The translations under genes were made by a program, and so were the position numbers. Shown here piece after piece: positions 34,722 to 45,698 of a stretch of DNA of 64,000 bases; position 1 is the first letter of the stretch, and each line of letters starts with the position of its first letter. Under the pieces are notes generated by a model, which worked only from the letters and a program-made list of their open reading frames with translations, did not search any database and was not told the origin of the DNA. The DNA lies in assembly GCA_001599755.1 (NCBI GenBank), contig BCHX01000003.1, positions 1,423,015 through 1,487,014 of the forward strand. Reading direction: 5' to 3'. The DNA is from Gliomastix tumulicola. Lineage: Eukaryota; Ascomycota; Sordariomycetes; Hypocreales; Bionectriaceae.

Positions 34722-36168
34722 TTAACTAATGGCCACCCTGAAGCTCTGCCCAAAGCTGTCTGCGTCTAGCTGTCTTCCGATAAGAATGATCTTGCCCTCC
34801 AGTCCTGCGACGTCTTCCTGGTTTGGCGCGTCGGTGAGGTCGAACAACTCCCTAACGCCTTGGAGCATCTTCACCGCCCCATCCTTGAAAACCAGGCGGC
34901 CCTTCGAACGGTGGATATCCCAATTCGATGGCTGGGTTGCTCCAGGCAGTTTGTTGTCCCACATGACCGATCGCAGCCATTCATCGACTTGGTCCAGTTG
35001 CTCAGAGGCAAGCTTAGGAACAGGGATCGAGATGGTTGAAATTGTCTACTCGGTCGTCAGCTTAAGCTCCCCTAGATGCCAGGCTATGATCTGACTTACA
35101 GGATCTAAATGACTGTGTCCTTTAGAGGCGGCTTCAGCCTCATTGAACTGGTCGTACGCGTGAAGGTCAAGGAGGAAGCCTTCCAGTTGGGGAACGACAC
35201 TCTTCTCGGTCACGTGCACCTTCGCAAGGGCGTTGATGGACTGAATCCTGGCTATGACGCTGTCCAGCTCTTCCTTGGTAACCAGGTCCGACTTGTTGAT
35301 GACAATCACGTCCGCATGCGAGATCTGCACGTGGGCGGTCGTCATCAGTGGTCCTTTGCCGTGATCGTCGTGGTCGTTGTGATCTTGGATCTTGCCTTGC
35401 TGGTCATCGAGACTGCGGAGGATATTCTTGGCGTCGACCAGCGTGACAATGCCGTCCAAGTAGATGGTGCTCCCCAAACCCTCGTCTACCCAGAATAGCG
35501 GGGCTAGATTTCCAGGATCTGCGAGTCCAGTTGTCTCCAGCAGGATGTAGTCAAAGGCTCCCTTCTTCTCCATGAGCGATTCGATGGCGTTGACGCCCGT
35601 GTCCCTGTAGATATCAGCTTGGTCGCCTCTCACTGAGCCAAAAAGCCGAGACACCATTCAGCTTACTTGACGGAGCAGCAAATGCAGCCATTGCCAACTT
35701 CGAGCCATTCCTCAACCTTCTCGTCTCCCTTGTTGACGGTCAGAGACTTCTCAATATCTAATGCTTCGAGGGTGTTAGCCAATATGTGACGAGAAAGACA
35801 AAGTGAGGGGCAAAACTTACAGTCTCCAAACTCTTACACGCGCCATCTCATTAGCACATTGGCCATCATCCTGAATATCATAGCCTTGACGAACCATTCA
35901 TAATAACGGCAATCTTCTTGCCATGCTGGGCAGTGAGGATGTAGTTTAGTAGTGTCGTCTTCCCTGCGCCGAGATACCCTAGAGTGACGGATCTTAGTAA
36001 AAGCTCCAAATAAACAAAACTGGGATTCCTTGAATTACCTGTCACAATCGTGATGGGGACTCTGGCTGTGACTTCTTTGACCTCGTCTAGGACTTCCGCG
36101 TCACCCAAATCGACAAGCTCTGGAGGGGCGTCATCGTCCAGATCCATGGTCAAAGGAGGGGCACTCAT
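34722..36168 (-). CDS. ZNG1: Zinc-regulated GTPase metalloprotein chaperone (ZNG1/CBWD, COG0523)
   Basis: A CobW-type GTPase that delivers zinc to client proteins; methionine aminopeptidase 1 is the known eukaryotic client. Six exons: 36168-36039, 35978-35895, 35832-35821, 35757-35667, 35604-35100 and 35045-34722, giving 381 residues. Walker A is GYLGAGKTT (about 44-52), restored across intron 1. The 12-nt third exon completes MNEFGDYIEKSL. The metal-binding CxCC motif is in NGCICCSVK, and ETTGLADP and INKSDL are the later G-protein motifs. A His/Asp-rich loop (DHNDHDDHGKG) follows the CobW core, as expected for metal binding. The C-terminal CobW domain includes the final KIILIGRQLD strand. 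The ATG at 36168 is used; the longer frame upstream has no ATG. Confidence 0.94.
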
Positions 36169-36698
36169 CCCAGTCAGAATGCAGTAAAGACTACAGGTTG
36201 CATAAACGAAATAGGGAGAAAAAAGCAAGACAAAAATAAAAGAGAAAAGCTGTGATGATCTTATGCTTCCCCCTCCTCGAGAGATGTCCGAAGCAAGCCG
36301 CTGCTTATAATCGTTCAGGTTACGTTTTGAACAGTGATGACTGTGTTGGTCCCATCTGATTGGACGGTTGGCTTTGATGGGATTGGATATGCACTTATCA
36401 AGCTCATGAAATTATGCACATATCAGGCCTTATCTTATCTCCACCCGACGGGTACCTTACCTGACGCCCCAGGGCTCCAGTGCCTGGCCTGCATTTGCAA
36501 GCGCCCTGCATCTTGAATCAGATCCAGCTTCGGACTCTCTGACAAGGCCTCCCCCCGCCCCCTTTTCGGCATTCTACCAATCACCTACAGACAGATCACG
36601 GCATTGCAACGATTCACGTCGCCTGCCCCTCTTCGACACCCCGGACATTTAAATATTGAGTGAAGGAGAGAGAAAACGACAGAAAAAAACCGCCCAGC
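36169..36698. promoter_or_regulatory. Divergent promoter region, ZNG1 / MOB3-type gene
   Basis: This 530-bp interval lies between divergent starts. A C-rich tract (CCCCCCGCCCCC-like) lies near 36549-36562. No clear zinc-responsive element of the Zap1 type is visible. Confidence 0.5.
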
Positions 36699-38267
36699 AT
36701 GGCTATGGCCCCGAGCTCGCCCCGGCTTCCAAGTCCTCCACCGCCGGCAGAGATCCAGTTCGGTCCCAACTCGCCCTCCGGCAGCGCAACCATGGATACT
36801 CAGACGGCGCAAATGGAACAGAGCTTCATCGAGGCCAACTCGAGGAGGAGGATACATCCTGGCACCAAGGCTGCTGACATGGCGGCAGGTCCGCCTCTGG
36901 TGCCACTACACGAGGTACGTTTGTCAAGCCAGGATGAAGTATTCCAGGGGGGGCGCTACACATCACGCGCGATATTGAACCGGAGAGCTAACGTGTTTGT
37001 CTTTGCATCTTCACAGCTCGACTCGGCGTTCCAACTCCAGGAGCACCTAGCCGCCCTACACTACCACCACATCGGCGAGGGCACCAAGGCCCTCAGCCGC
37101 GACAGCGCCCTCCAGCTCGCTCAGCCGCCCCCGGGCATCGAGCGCACGATATGGCTCTACGAGCTCTGCCGCTTCCTCATCTCGCAGTGCAACTCCCTCA
37201 TCGTCGGCTTCCTCTTCGACGCCCCGCCCTGCAGCGCGAGCACGTGCCCCGAGATGCGCGCCTCCGAGTGGCAGTTCCTCTGCGCCGTCCACGAGCAGCC
37301 CAAGAGCTGCTGCGCCATCGACTACTGCTGCCACACCCTCGACTGGGCCGCCAACGTCGTCACCGACCAGAAGCTCTTCCCCAGCCGCTTCGTTGTCCTC
37401 AACGACGCCCAGAGTAAGAATGTGGGCCTCAAGAACCTCATCAACGTCTTCCGCCGGCTGCACCGCATCTTTGCGCACGCCTGGTTCCAGCACCGCAGCG
37501 TCTTCTGGTCCGTCGAGGGCCAGACGGGGCTTTACGTCTTCTTCAAGACCGTCTGCGACCTGTACGACCTGCTCCCCGCCGAGAACTACAAGCTGCCGCC
37601 AGAGGCCGAGGGACTCGAGGCGCCGCCGCCCGAGCCCGAGCCCGAGAAGCCGCTGCCGCAGATCCTGAAGCCGCCGTCGCAGCAGCGGAGCGCGAATGTT
37701 GAGGAGGACAGCTCCCACCCCGGCGTGGGGCGCACCAACACCCGACGACACATTAGGAGTAGCCCGTCGACTGGGAGCGCCGTGACGACCGTGATAGAGG
37801 CGGACGAGGATGACACCGACGGAGTGATGAAGAAGGTCAAGGAGCTTCAGATCTCGACGCCAGAAACAGTCGACGAAGAGCCCGAGGTCGCCGAGGTACC
37901 CGTCATTGTCGAACACTCCATCACGCCCGAGGCCACCAGCACTTCGGAGTCCGAACAGTCCGAGTCAACTGACGCCGACAAGACTGTGATCGAGATCGAG
38001 CCAGTTCAACCAGAGCCGGATGATGATCAGAAACCATCGTCTGAGGAGCCGGCACCGACCGGTGGAGAAGAGGAGACGGACGGTTCATCCGCCACACCTG
38101 ATGTTACGGCTGAAACTTCAGACTCTCAGGCTCCTGCCGCTACGGACGAGCCTTCTCCCAAAGCAGAGAACAGTGCCGTCGAGAAGGAGGAAACCGTTGA
38201 GACTACTACTGCTGACGCCGATGCCAAGGCGGAGCTAGACAACAACACAAAGGATGAACAGAAATGA
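36699..38267 (+). CDS. MOB-domain protein, phocein/MOB3 type
   Basis: Exons are 36699-36914 and 37017-38267, giving 488 residues. A Mob1/phocein domain spans about residues 73-300. The zinc-site Cys residues are in STCPEM and the later CCAID region, with EWQFLCAVHEQPKSC, DYCCHTLDWAA, FPSRFVVL and the paired His of HRIFAHAWFQHR. This pattern is closer to phocein/MOB4 (fungal MOB3) than to Mob1 or Mob2. In Sordaria and Neurospora MOB3 is part of the STRIPAK complex needed for hyphal fusion and fruiting-body development. The C-terminal 190 residues are disordered, rich in Pro, Glu, Ser and Thr, and very acidic at the end. The intron (102 nt, branch GCTAAC) has no in-frame stop and is divisible by three, so the unspliced frame is also open. 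Confidence 0.88.
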   Translation: MAMAPSSPRLPSPPPPAEIQFGPNSPSGSATMDTQTAQMEQSFIEANSRRRIHPGTKAADMAAGPPLVPLHEVRLSSQDEVFQGGRYTSRAILNRRANVFVFASSQLDSAFQLQEHLAALHYHHIGEGTKALSRDSALQLAQPPPGIERTIWLYELCRFLISQCNSLIVGFLFDAPPCSASTCPEMRASEWQFLCAVHEQPKSCCAIDYCCHTLDWAANVVTDQKLFPSRFVVLNDAQSKNVGLKNLINVFRRLHRIFAHAWFQHRSVFWSVEGQTGLYVFFKTVCDLYDLLPAENYKLPPEAEGLEAPPPEPEPEKPLPQILKPPSQQRSANVEEDSSHPGVGRTNTRRHIRSSPSTGSAVTTVIEADEDDTDGVMKKVKELQISTPETVDEEPEVAEVPVIVEHSITPEATSTSESEQSESTDADKTVIEIEPVQPEPDDDQKPSSEEPAPTGGEEETDGSSATPDVTAETSDSQAPAATDEPSPKAENSAVEKEETVETTTADADAKAELDNNTKDEQK

Positions 38268-39107
38268 TCAACCTCAGTATCAGGAGTCACAAATGTGTCA
38301 GGGACGAGTTTACATGTTTGGGCCGGGTGTTCTAATCTACCTTAAAGGACAAGGCGACGAAATGACGGAAAAGGACCGGGTATGTAGGATTATAGAAGAG
38401 GAGGTCGTGGTGGCGCAAACAAGTTCATGGACTTCCAGCGTTGTGTATGTATGGTACTTGTCGGCTGTATTTTTCTTTTCCCTTGGCATTTTGCCCCAAG
38501 TTATCACTCCATGGCTTCGAGTGTTGCACCGAGCTCACTGGCAGGCATAGATAAATATCAAGTATTTACTCATCACACACGATGGCGCACATCAGTCAGT
38601 CCCCAAGTGATGGACGAACTGTTGGATAGGGGCGAATAGCAGTTACCAAGTGATTGGCAGAAACGTTCCTAGTCGAGCTTTGTCTAGCTCAAATGGCTTC
38701 GTAGCCACATGCTTTCTGTTTATTTCAGGTCCTCCAACCGGAGCCTATATATGAGCGTCCTAAGATAACCCTCCCCACTGGGATCGGAGGTCGTATCAAT
38801 CCTTCGTGTATGCAATGATACCCTTTCCAAGGGTCCAGCCCTCGATTCTATAGACATCCTGAATTCTGAAACATTTGCGCGGAGAGGCACAAGCCGAAAC
38901 GCCCCTTTTGCAATCTCTTCCCTTTTCCCACTCCCGTATGTTGAAAGTTTTTACGAATCCAGGCGCGTGCCCAGCTCGTCTATGAACCAGCCATCCGCGA
39001 ACGGCAGTAAGTCTTGACCAATGGGCAAAGAAACCCAATATACACGAAGAGAATCCAATCTGTTGTACCCTCAGTCAACGAAGGTATCAAAGCTGTCTAG
39101 TAGTATA
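38268..39107. other. Convergent intergenic region
   Basis: This 840-bp interval holds the 3' ends of the MOB3-type gene and of the transcription-factor gene. No additional gene or repeat is seen. Confidence 0.5.
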
Positions 39108-41429
39108 TCATGATTTGTGAGCGTGGTGTGGCTTCCCGCCTAGGTTTAGATTTTCGAAAAGATTCCTGATCTCGCGCACGCTCTCTTGCTGAGCAGTGAG
39201 AGCCACGGCATTCCGCTCATCTGCGAACTCGCGAATGCTCTGTATGATCGGGCTGAAGCCCTCGTCGTTCGGGAGCCACCATCTAGCACAGGAAGGGTCT
39301 CGGAAGAGCTCCGCCAACTTGGTGCGGATAGAATAGGGGCACATGTAGCTAAACTATTTGTTAGCGAGCATAAGGCATTACGAGGAAGCACTGCCACTCA
39401 CCCCCTCTGCTCGGAAAGAGCAAACTTTCGTCGTATCCACATGTGATGTCGATAGTCTTGGGGAAGATATATGGCCGCCATGGGAATAGCTGCCTGAATG
39501 ATGGTTGTGAGGCCGAGAGGAGCTTCCGGCCAGAGCGTCATCGCCTCATAGTGCTGGAAGGCTGTGATCGCATGCTTTGACAATTCTTCGAAAAGATCTT
39601 GATGTGGCGTGTCCATAGCCAAAGTCCGGTGCGTGATCATTAAGCAATGCCATTCGAGATTGGAGACCGTGCTGCTGAACAACGGTGGCTTGAAGATGAC
39701 TCCCGGCTCGTAAGGATTGACGATGTTATCCGGGTCGGTTTTGACAGGTCCAAAATCGTTGACGAGATAGCTGGGATCGATCAAGTCAGGGTCCCAGTTC
39801 CTCCTCCATTCCACTAGATTTTGCGTTATGCGGTCGTGTTCGAGGGAGAAGTCGGCCCGTGATATTTGGCCTCGAGATCCGCGAGCGTAAAGCAACGACA
39901 TCCTCCAAGCAATGAGTCTCACCCGCATCGTTCGGTCAACCAATTTCCAGGTGATGACATCGGAGCCCCTGGCTACCTGCGACTGGCAGTACGAAATCAT
40001 GCCTTCAAGGTAATCTGTCGAGAGAGACGTCGGGAATCCTCCCATGATGGACACAAAGTTGTCGAACCGTGCGTACCACGCCAAAGTCATGCGGCCCAGT
40101 GGCGTTTGCGATACGGTCTGTGGCGAGAAGAGGCTGGTGAAGAGCTCATACGCTGCCTTTTGGTGACCTAGGATGTTGACCCAGTCCCCAAAGTATTCCT
40201 AGTACCCAGAGCATCAGTCTCTACCCCCCGCTCTCTGACAACTTAGGTGGAGCAAACTTACCTCGACCGTCGCGAGTTGGAGGATGGTCAGCAGAGTGAT
40301 CGCCGTAGGCGGTTCTCTCTGCCGCAAGGAATGCAGCAGCATCGTGACACTTTTGTTGTAGTACTGCAAGAAGTCATGCAGCTGGCCCTTTGGGTTCTGC
40401 AAGGTCACCTGGTAGGCGGAAAACCCAACAAGAGCATAAAGCAACGCCTCGCATTCCAGGGCAGCAGTAGGAAGAATGGTCCTAAAGAAATCATCCGTAT
40501 CGTACGTCAAGCCGTAATGGTAATGCGTGATGTTCGAGGTATACCAATCGAGATGCGTTTTGAGATCCGGGGGAAGATGGCTCCAGTCGAGCTGTGGATG
40601 TGACGCAGGACAGTCGGATACTTGAAATGGGACAGCAACAAGGCTGCTCGGAGTAACTGTGGCGGTTGACGGCGACCTGCTCTTGTCGTCTGGCGATGAT
40701 GCCTCGGAGAGCGATTTCTTTGCGGATTGGGAAGGTGAAGTGGTGACACTTCTGGGCGAAACCCACGTTCGTTTGATCGAGAACGACTTATAATCGGTTT
40801 CCTCTGCGTCAGGTATCGTCCCAAGTATCATTTTCGAGTCCTTCTCTTCATCTATGTCTCCAGTCGACGATAATGGGCTGACTTGTTGAGATGGTGCCAC
40901 GGACTCCCTCGATCTGTGCCCTTTCGATGTAGGTGGTTCGGGGTAGATGCATTCTCGGTTTCCTTTCGAACAACCTAGACATTTCCTTAGCATTACTGAC
41001 TATTAAGCCATGACGGAGGAGAAAGAAGGCAACGTACGATCGCAGACTGGTCGGTGTTCATCGCACTAATAAAAGTCAGCGAACAGTTCTTTGGGGTTTC
41101 CTGATGAAGACGCTGTGCTTCCATACCTTGACTCGTCTGCTACGACAAGTAAAGCAACCAGACCGCGTCCTGCGGTGCTTGACCGGCTCCGATCCTGGAG
41201 ACGCACTTGTTGACTTCTTGCGCCCCTTTGGTTTTGAAGCATCATACATGATCGGGTCGCGGCCGCCGGGAAAATATGTAGTAGCGTTCTGCTGCGCTTC
41301 GCTGGAGGGACTCTCCAACGGAGCTGATACGCCCTGATAGCCGGGAGGCGGTATATTCTGGGCGTTTCCATGATGGGGAGTCCCCTGCCCTGACATTGAA
41401 GTCAGGAAATGCTGATAGTAGTCGCCCAT
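39108..41429 (-). CDS. Zn2Cys6 transcription factor, possibly PRO1/ADV-1 (NosA/RosA) type
   Basis: Five exons: 41429-41127, 41065-41038, 40974-40262, 40198-39402 and 39348-39108, giving 693 residues. The binuclear zinc cluster reads CFTCRSRRVKC, DEHRPVC, DRC, then SKGNREC, all six Cys present at about residues 93-119. It is assembled from three exons, one only 28 nt long. Before it is a basic stretch (KPKGRKKS, KHRRTRSG). The rest matches the fungal_trans_2 type regulatory domain (FFRTILPTAALECEALLYALVGFSAYQ, GHQKAAYELF, WKLVDRTMRVRLIAWRM). Length and the KHRRTRSGCFTCRSRRVKC context resemble the developmental regulators PRO1, ADV-1 and NosA/RosA. That assignment is from memory of the family and moderately sure. 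The start ATG is 41429; the upstream extension begins at TTG. Confidence 0.88.
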
Positions 41430-42847
41430 GATTGCCAGCAAGCGTGAGGCTATTGTGTCCCGTGACTCGAGGTTATGAAGTAACCCGCCAATCTTTGCTT
41501 CAAGACTTCTGTTTACTCAGTTTCGCATGCTCTTGAAAAGAAGCATCGAAAAGTAGAAACCGAAATACCCGTCCCCGTTCTCGTGTTGTTGCGTTCAAGG
41601 TCGCGGTCGGCGGAAACAACTAAAGTGGCGATGCAAGCGCAAGTAAGGGAGCGACTGTTGGTTGGTTAGGGTTGATGTTTCCTGCGGAACCTTCCAGTAG
41701 CTTTTATCCAATTCGATAACTGGATGGCGTCGTGGTATGCCCAACTTCGACTATGGTCTGAAAAGCGATCCGAGGTCCGCATGGGCTGGCTGCACTTGTT
41801 TCTTCGAGCAGTTGTCTGTCGCATCGATCAGGCGGCGTCGATATCCGGTGTCGCACACAATCTTGGGTGTACTCGTTGTAGGGCTCCTTTCCCGACGCAT
41901 GCGAAAGCAGGTAGGAGCTGATAAAGAGAGATACAAGCAGTGGCCTGTGGTTCCAAATGCGACGGTCCAAATTTCCCTCGATCCCTCGTTCCAAAAGGGT
42001 GCGCCTTTCCATGCCCAAGTCTTTGACCATAGGCGTTGCACAGCGACCCAAAGGCCTGACGATGCCGCTTCAGAACGCTCAGGCGCACTACCAAACGGTC
42101 TCGGATAGAGAGCAGTGGTGTGCAGTAGACGACTGTAGGAAGAGACTGATTGCCAGTAGAAGAAGGCCAAGACGGCAAGATGGACAAGCAGAGAAGCTTA
42201 GGTTGGCAAGGATGCCCACGATCGGTGCAAAGAAAGCGCCGACGTTCTGAGACTTGTTGGTCGATTGGTTGGTTGGTCGGTACGTTGGCTGTGCCTAGGA
42301 CGTGCACCCAATCCCAACCTGACTCCAAGTGCAGGGTGGGAGTGACTGGATGCCTCCAAGTTGTCAGGCAAAGGACCTGGGCCAGACTTGAGGTTGAAAG
42401 TGAGGCTCGAAAGTCCCAAGGCAACCAAGCCACAACTAGTGACGACAACAACACGAGTGCCGTGCCAGCCTTGTCACGGAGGTGGTGGTCTGGGGACAGG
42501 CCAGTCAAGTAGACGGGCAGTGGATCGCAGCGTGTAAGTAAGGCAGCGGACAACGCCGACGACCTATCCTTGATACGGGAGGAATCAATTCGATCGCCCG
42601 GAAACCGAGCACCTGCACATTGATAAGCACTCCATGTCTGGCAGGGAAGATGAGAGGCAAGACGACGTTTCTTTGTGATTTTTGTTGATTTTTCTGGCCC
42701 AATGTTCGAGCAAGGAGGGGGGAGTGACGGGCTGGCAGACGAATGGGCGACTCTGAGACCGTTTTGGGGAAGCGCCTAGCAATCGTCCTGCGCCTGTGGA
42801 TCGGTGGATGGATGTGAAATGTGGATCAAGAGGCATCTGGAGGAAAG

Positions 42848-42911
42848 GCCGTAAGCCTAGAGGCTGCAAGCCTTCAAGCCTGCGAGCTGCAGGCCTGCAA
42901 GGCAAGGCTAA
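42848..42911. repeat. Imperfect GCCTGCAAG-type short repeats
   Basis: Several close variants of AAGCCT, GCTGCAAG and GCCTGCAAG follow each other in both orientations, giving local self-complementarity (for example GCCTGCAGGC-like segments). A G-run follows at about 42912-42918, and another at 42930-42936. Confidence 0.6.
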
Positions 42912-45297
42912 GGGGGGGTTAGACCGTTAGGGGGGGCGAGGAAAGGTACTAGTTACGGTATGGAGGGGTGGGTGGGCTTCAACCTTTAACCAACTAGGGT
43001 ATTAGTCCCATGAGCCATGGCCTAGCGAACAACAAGCTCTGCGGGAACTTTTCCCTCGACATCACATCGGCCGATGCACACCGGGCGGTGGTTCGCTGGC
43101 CCGCGGTTTGAGGCTGGACGTGATGGATGCTGGGCTCGGCGTGTGTCGTTAACGTGATAGTCCCTGCGAGGCTCGTCGTGGTCGTTCTGGGCGGCCCTGG
43201 GACTCGTCAGCAGCTGCTCTGGGGTTCCTGCCAGTGATCTTCTCTGCCACTGTAATTTTCTCTGTGTGTGGCCAAGAAAGAGTGGAGGGATCCATGATGC
43301 GGCAGGTGCTGTGCCGTGGTTGATGCTCCTCCTCCTCCCTGGCTGGCCTGGCTGGCCTGGCTCCTGCTCAATGAGTTCACCTCGCAGGGTACATGGTACA
43401 AGCACCTCAGCAGGCCCTTGGACGCCTGTGGCCCGGCTGACTGTGGGCATCGTATCGTTCGCGAACGTTGTCGGATTGCGACCCCCCAACTCTGTCGGAA
43501 CCGCCCCCTCACTAAACTTCAACGAGCAACCCGCCCCATCTAGCCTGCATCTCGCAGAGGCAACCAAAGCAGATTGCCCAGAGCTGCATGTAGCTGGTAC
43601 ATCCTCTCTACAACGTGAGCAGGGGTAGATCCAACCCGACAGCCTTCACCAATCCAATCTTGAACGCCCATGGCAGGGTACCGTCCTGACAGCTAATATC
43701 ACCGCCCATGGGCCACACTCTCCGCTTCGTGCGGACAGGCCTCATGAGGCGACTGGCATGCCATCATATCCAGGCTGGAGGCGATGGCTAGGCATCCTCC
43801 CGGGAAACACTTCCATCGCGGCGCTGGTTTCACTCCAGAGGAAGAGGCTGGCGGCATTTCCTTTTTCATGAATCGTCCATGCGCATCGTCAGACTCCTGG
43901 AGTCCTGGGACCGGCTGGCGTCGTATTGTAGTGTAACAGGTAATATTGGATGCTACGCTCTGTCCCAACCAACACCCTTGCAGGGTGGTCGGATCTTTGC
44001 CTGCCTGCAAGTTGGATGGTTGCTCCAGACAAGCGCCCAGAGCCGTCTCTAGCGCCACGCGAGTACCTGAGGCCCGTGGGAAGCGCCCCCTCCGGAGAGT
44101 GCAGTGAATATTGCACCATCACCGAGAGGAGGCAGCAATGGGCCGACTTGTGAGCTGTCATTGTCCATGGCTGTTGGGGATCGCCCAGATGGTGCGCAGA
44201 CAGGCTAGGCACTTGGGTTGGTACTTGCGTCAGGCCAGGCAGATGCGAGCCGGGTCAAGAGGCGGCATCGATGAATGTGAGATGGACCGGCAGTCGAGTT
44301 GCTGAACGGCACTCAGGATGGATCGCTCACTGCCTTACGATGCGACGGAAGGAAACTGGGACCCTTCAGCATTCCGCCCGTGCCTGACTATGATGCTCTA
44401 AGGCAAGGCAAGGCAGGAGCTCTCCACTTGTACCTGAACTTTCTCAGTGGTCACTACCTCAGGTCCATTCCCAGGTTCTCCAAACGCGCAAGTGCTACCC
44501 CTCGTGCCTTCCTGCCTACGTAAAGCAAGGTACCTTCGTACTTTACCCATGGGTCCATCTTTGCCATCATCGGAGAATGACACTGGAACTTGCCTGGAAG
44601 ATGACTCCCGTCATGGCCCCCAATACCAAGAACCTCGCGCTACCTTACCTCAACCTCAGGTAACCTTACATATGGGCAATATTTGCCACTGCCTCACCTC
44701 CGCCGCCGCTTCGAATCGGACTGCGTTTTTGTGTCGCTCGTCATGTCGTCTTCCCACAGCGTCCATTGCTCAAGGTCCAAGTATCCCGTATTTATGCCCG
44801 TGTTGTCTCCCTTCCACTGCCAAGTGCAACACGAGGACGAATGCCCGGTAGACTCCACTAATCAAAATCCTGACGATGCTGTTTAGAGCAAGATACTCGC
44901 CATCGACAATCGACCTCATCCATCCAAATTTGTCCTCCAGTCCCTAGCTGACACCGCCGCTAGCTTGGCAGTGGGCGTGGCGCGCTTAACACCCAGACCC
45001 TCGGTTTATCTCAAGAGTCCATCATGACGGACAAAGCAGCGAAGGGGCGGGTGCCAGTCGTTGAGGATCACCAAACAAAAATATCCACGAGCATGGGTAC
45101 ACCACTGGTGACGGGCCATGGATTGCAACTGTACGGGGGCCAGGGCTCGGTAGGGTGGGACCCTCTCCCATCAAGCCCGACATTGGACAATATATGACAT
45201 GGGGTCGCTCCTGTCAATATATTGGCCAGGTGTCCGAGCGCTCAGGCGACTCAAAACTGGTTATTGGCAAGCCCTGAGAGGCTACTACCACTGGTAG

Positions 45298-45318
45298 GAT
45301 GCGCTGATGCGCTGATGC
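45298..45318. repeat. GATGCGCT tandem repeat
   Basis: Two full copies of GATGCGCT followed by GATGC. Confidence 0.9.
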
Positions 45319-45671
45319 ATTGCAGGCCTGATTGACAAATATTACCCCAGACATGCCATGATATGGCATGCAAGAGGAGGATAGATTACGGAGGACACCT
45401 AGTTTGATGATATCCGTCCTCGGCCGACATCCTCGGAGCGGCGGCCAAAGACCTCCCGAGCTCACCACAGGCCCTCGAAAAATCCAGGAAAACCAACCCA
45501 TCCACAGAGAACTTGATCGGCGAATGAGGGACATGGGATCCAGTCCTTTGGGATACATGTGGACAAGTGCAGAACGGAGACTCATGGCTCTCTTTTGCCT
45601 TGTCAACGAGGGGCCCCCTGAACACGCACATTTGTGGTTGACCGGGGTGGTGTTGGTCATGGCGGCATGAA

Positions 45672-45698
45672 CATGGGGCATGGGGCATGGGGCATGGG
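45672..45698. repeat. CATGGGG tandem repeat, 3.9 copies
   Basis: Three perfect copies of the 7-mer CATGGGG plus CATGGG. It lies inside the non-coding region. Confidence 0.95.

Noticed and set aside
41828..42553. 241-codon minus-strand ORF upstream of the Zn2Cys6 factor
   Set aside because: Random-like composition, probably within the long leader or promoter of that gene.
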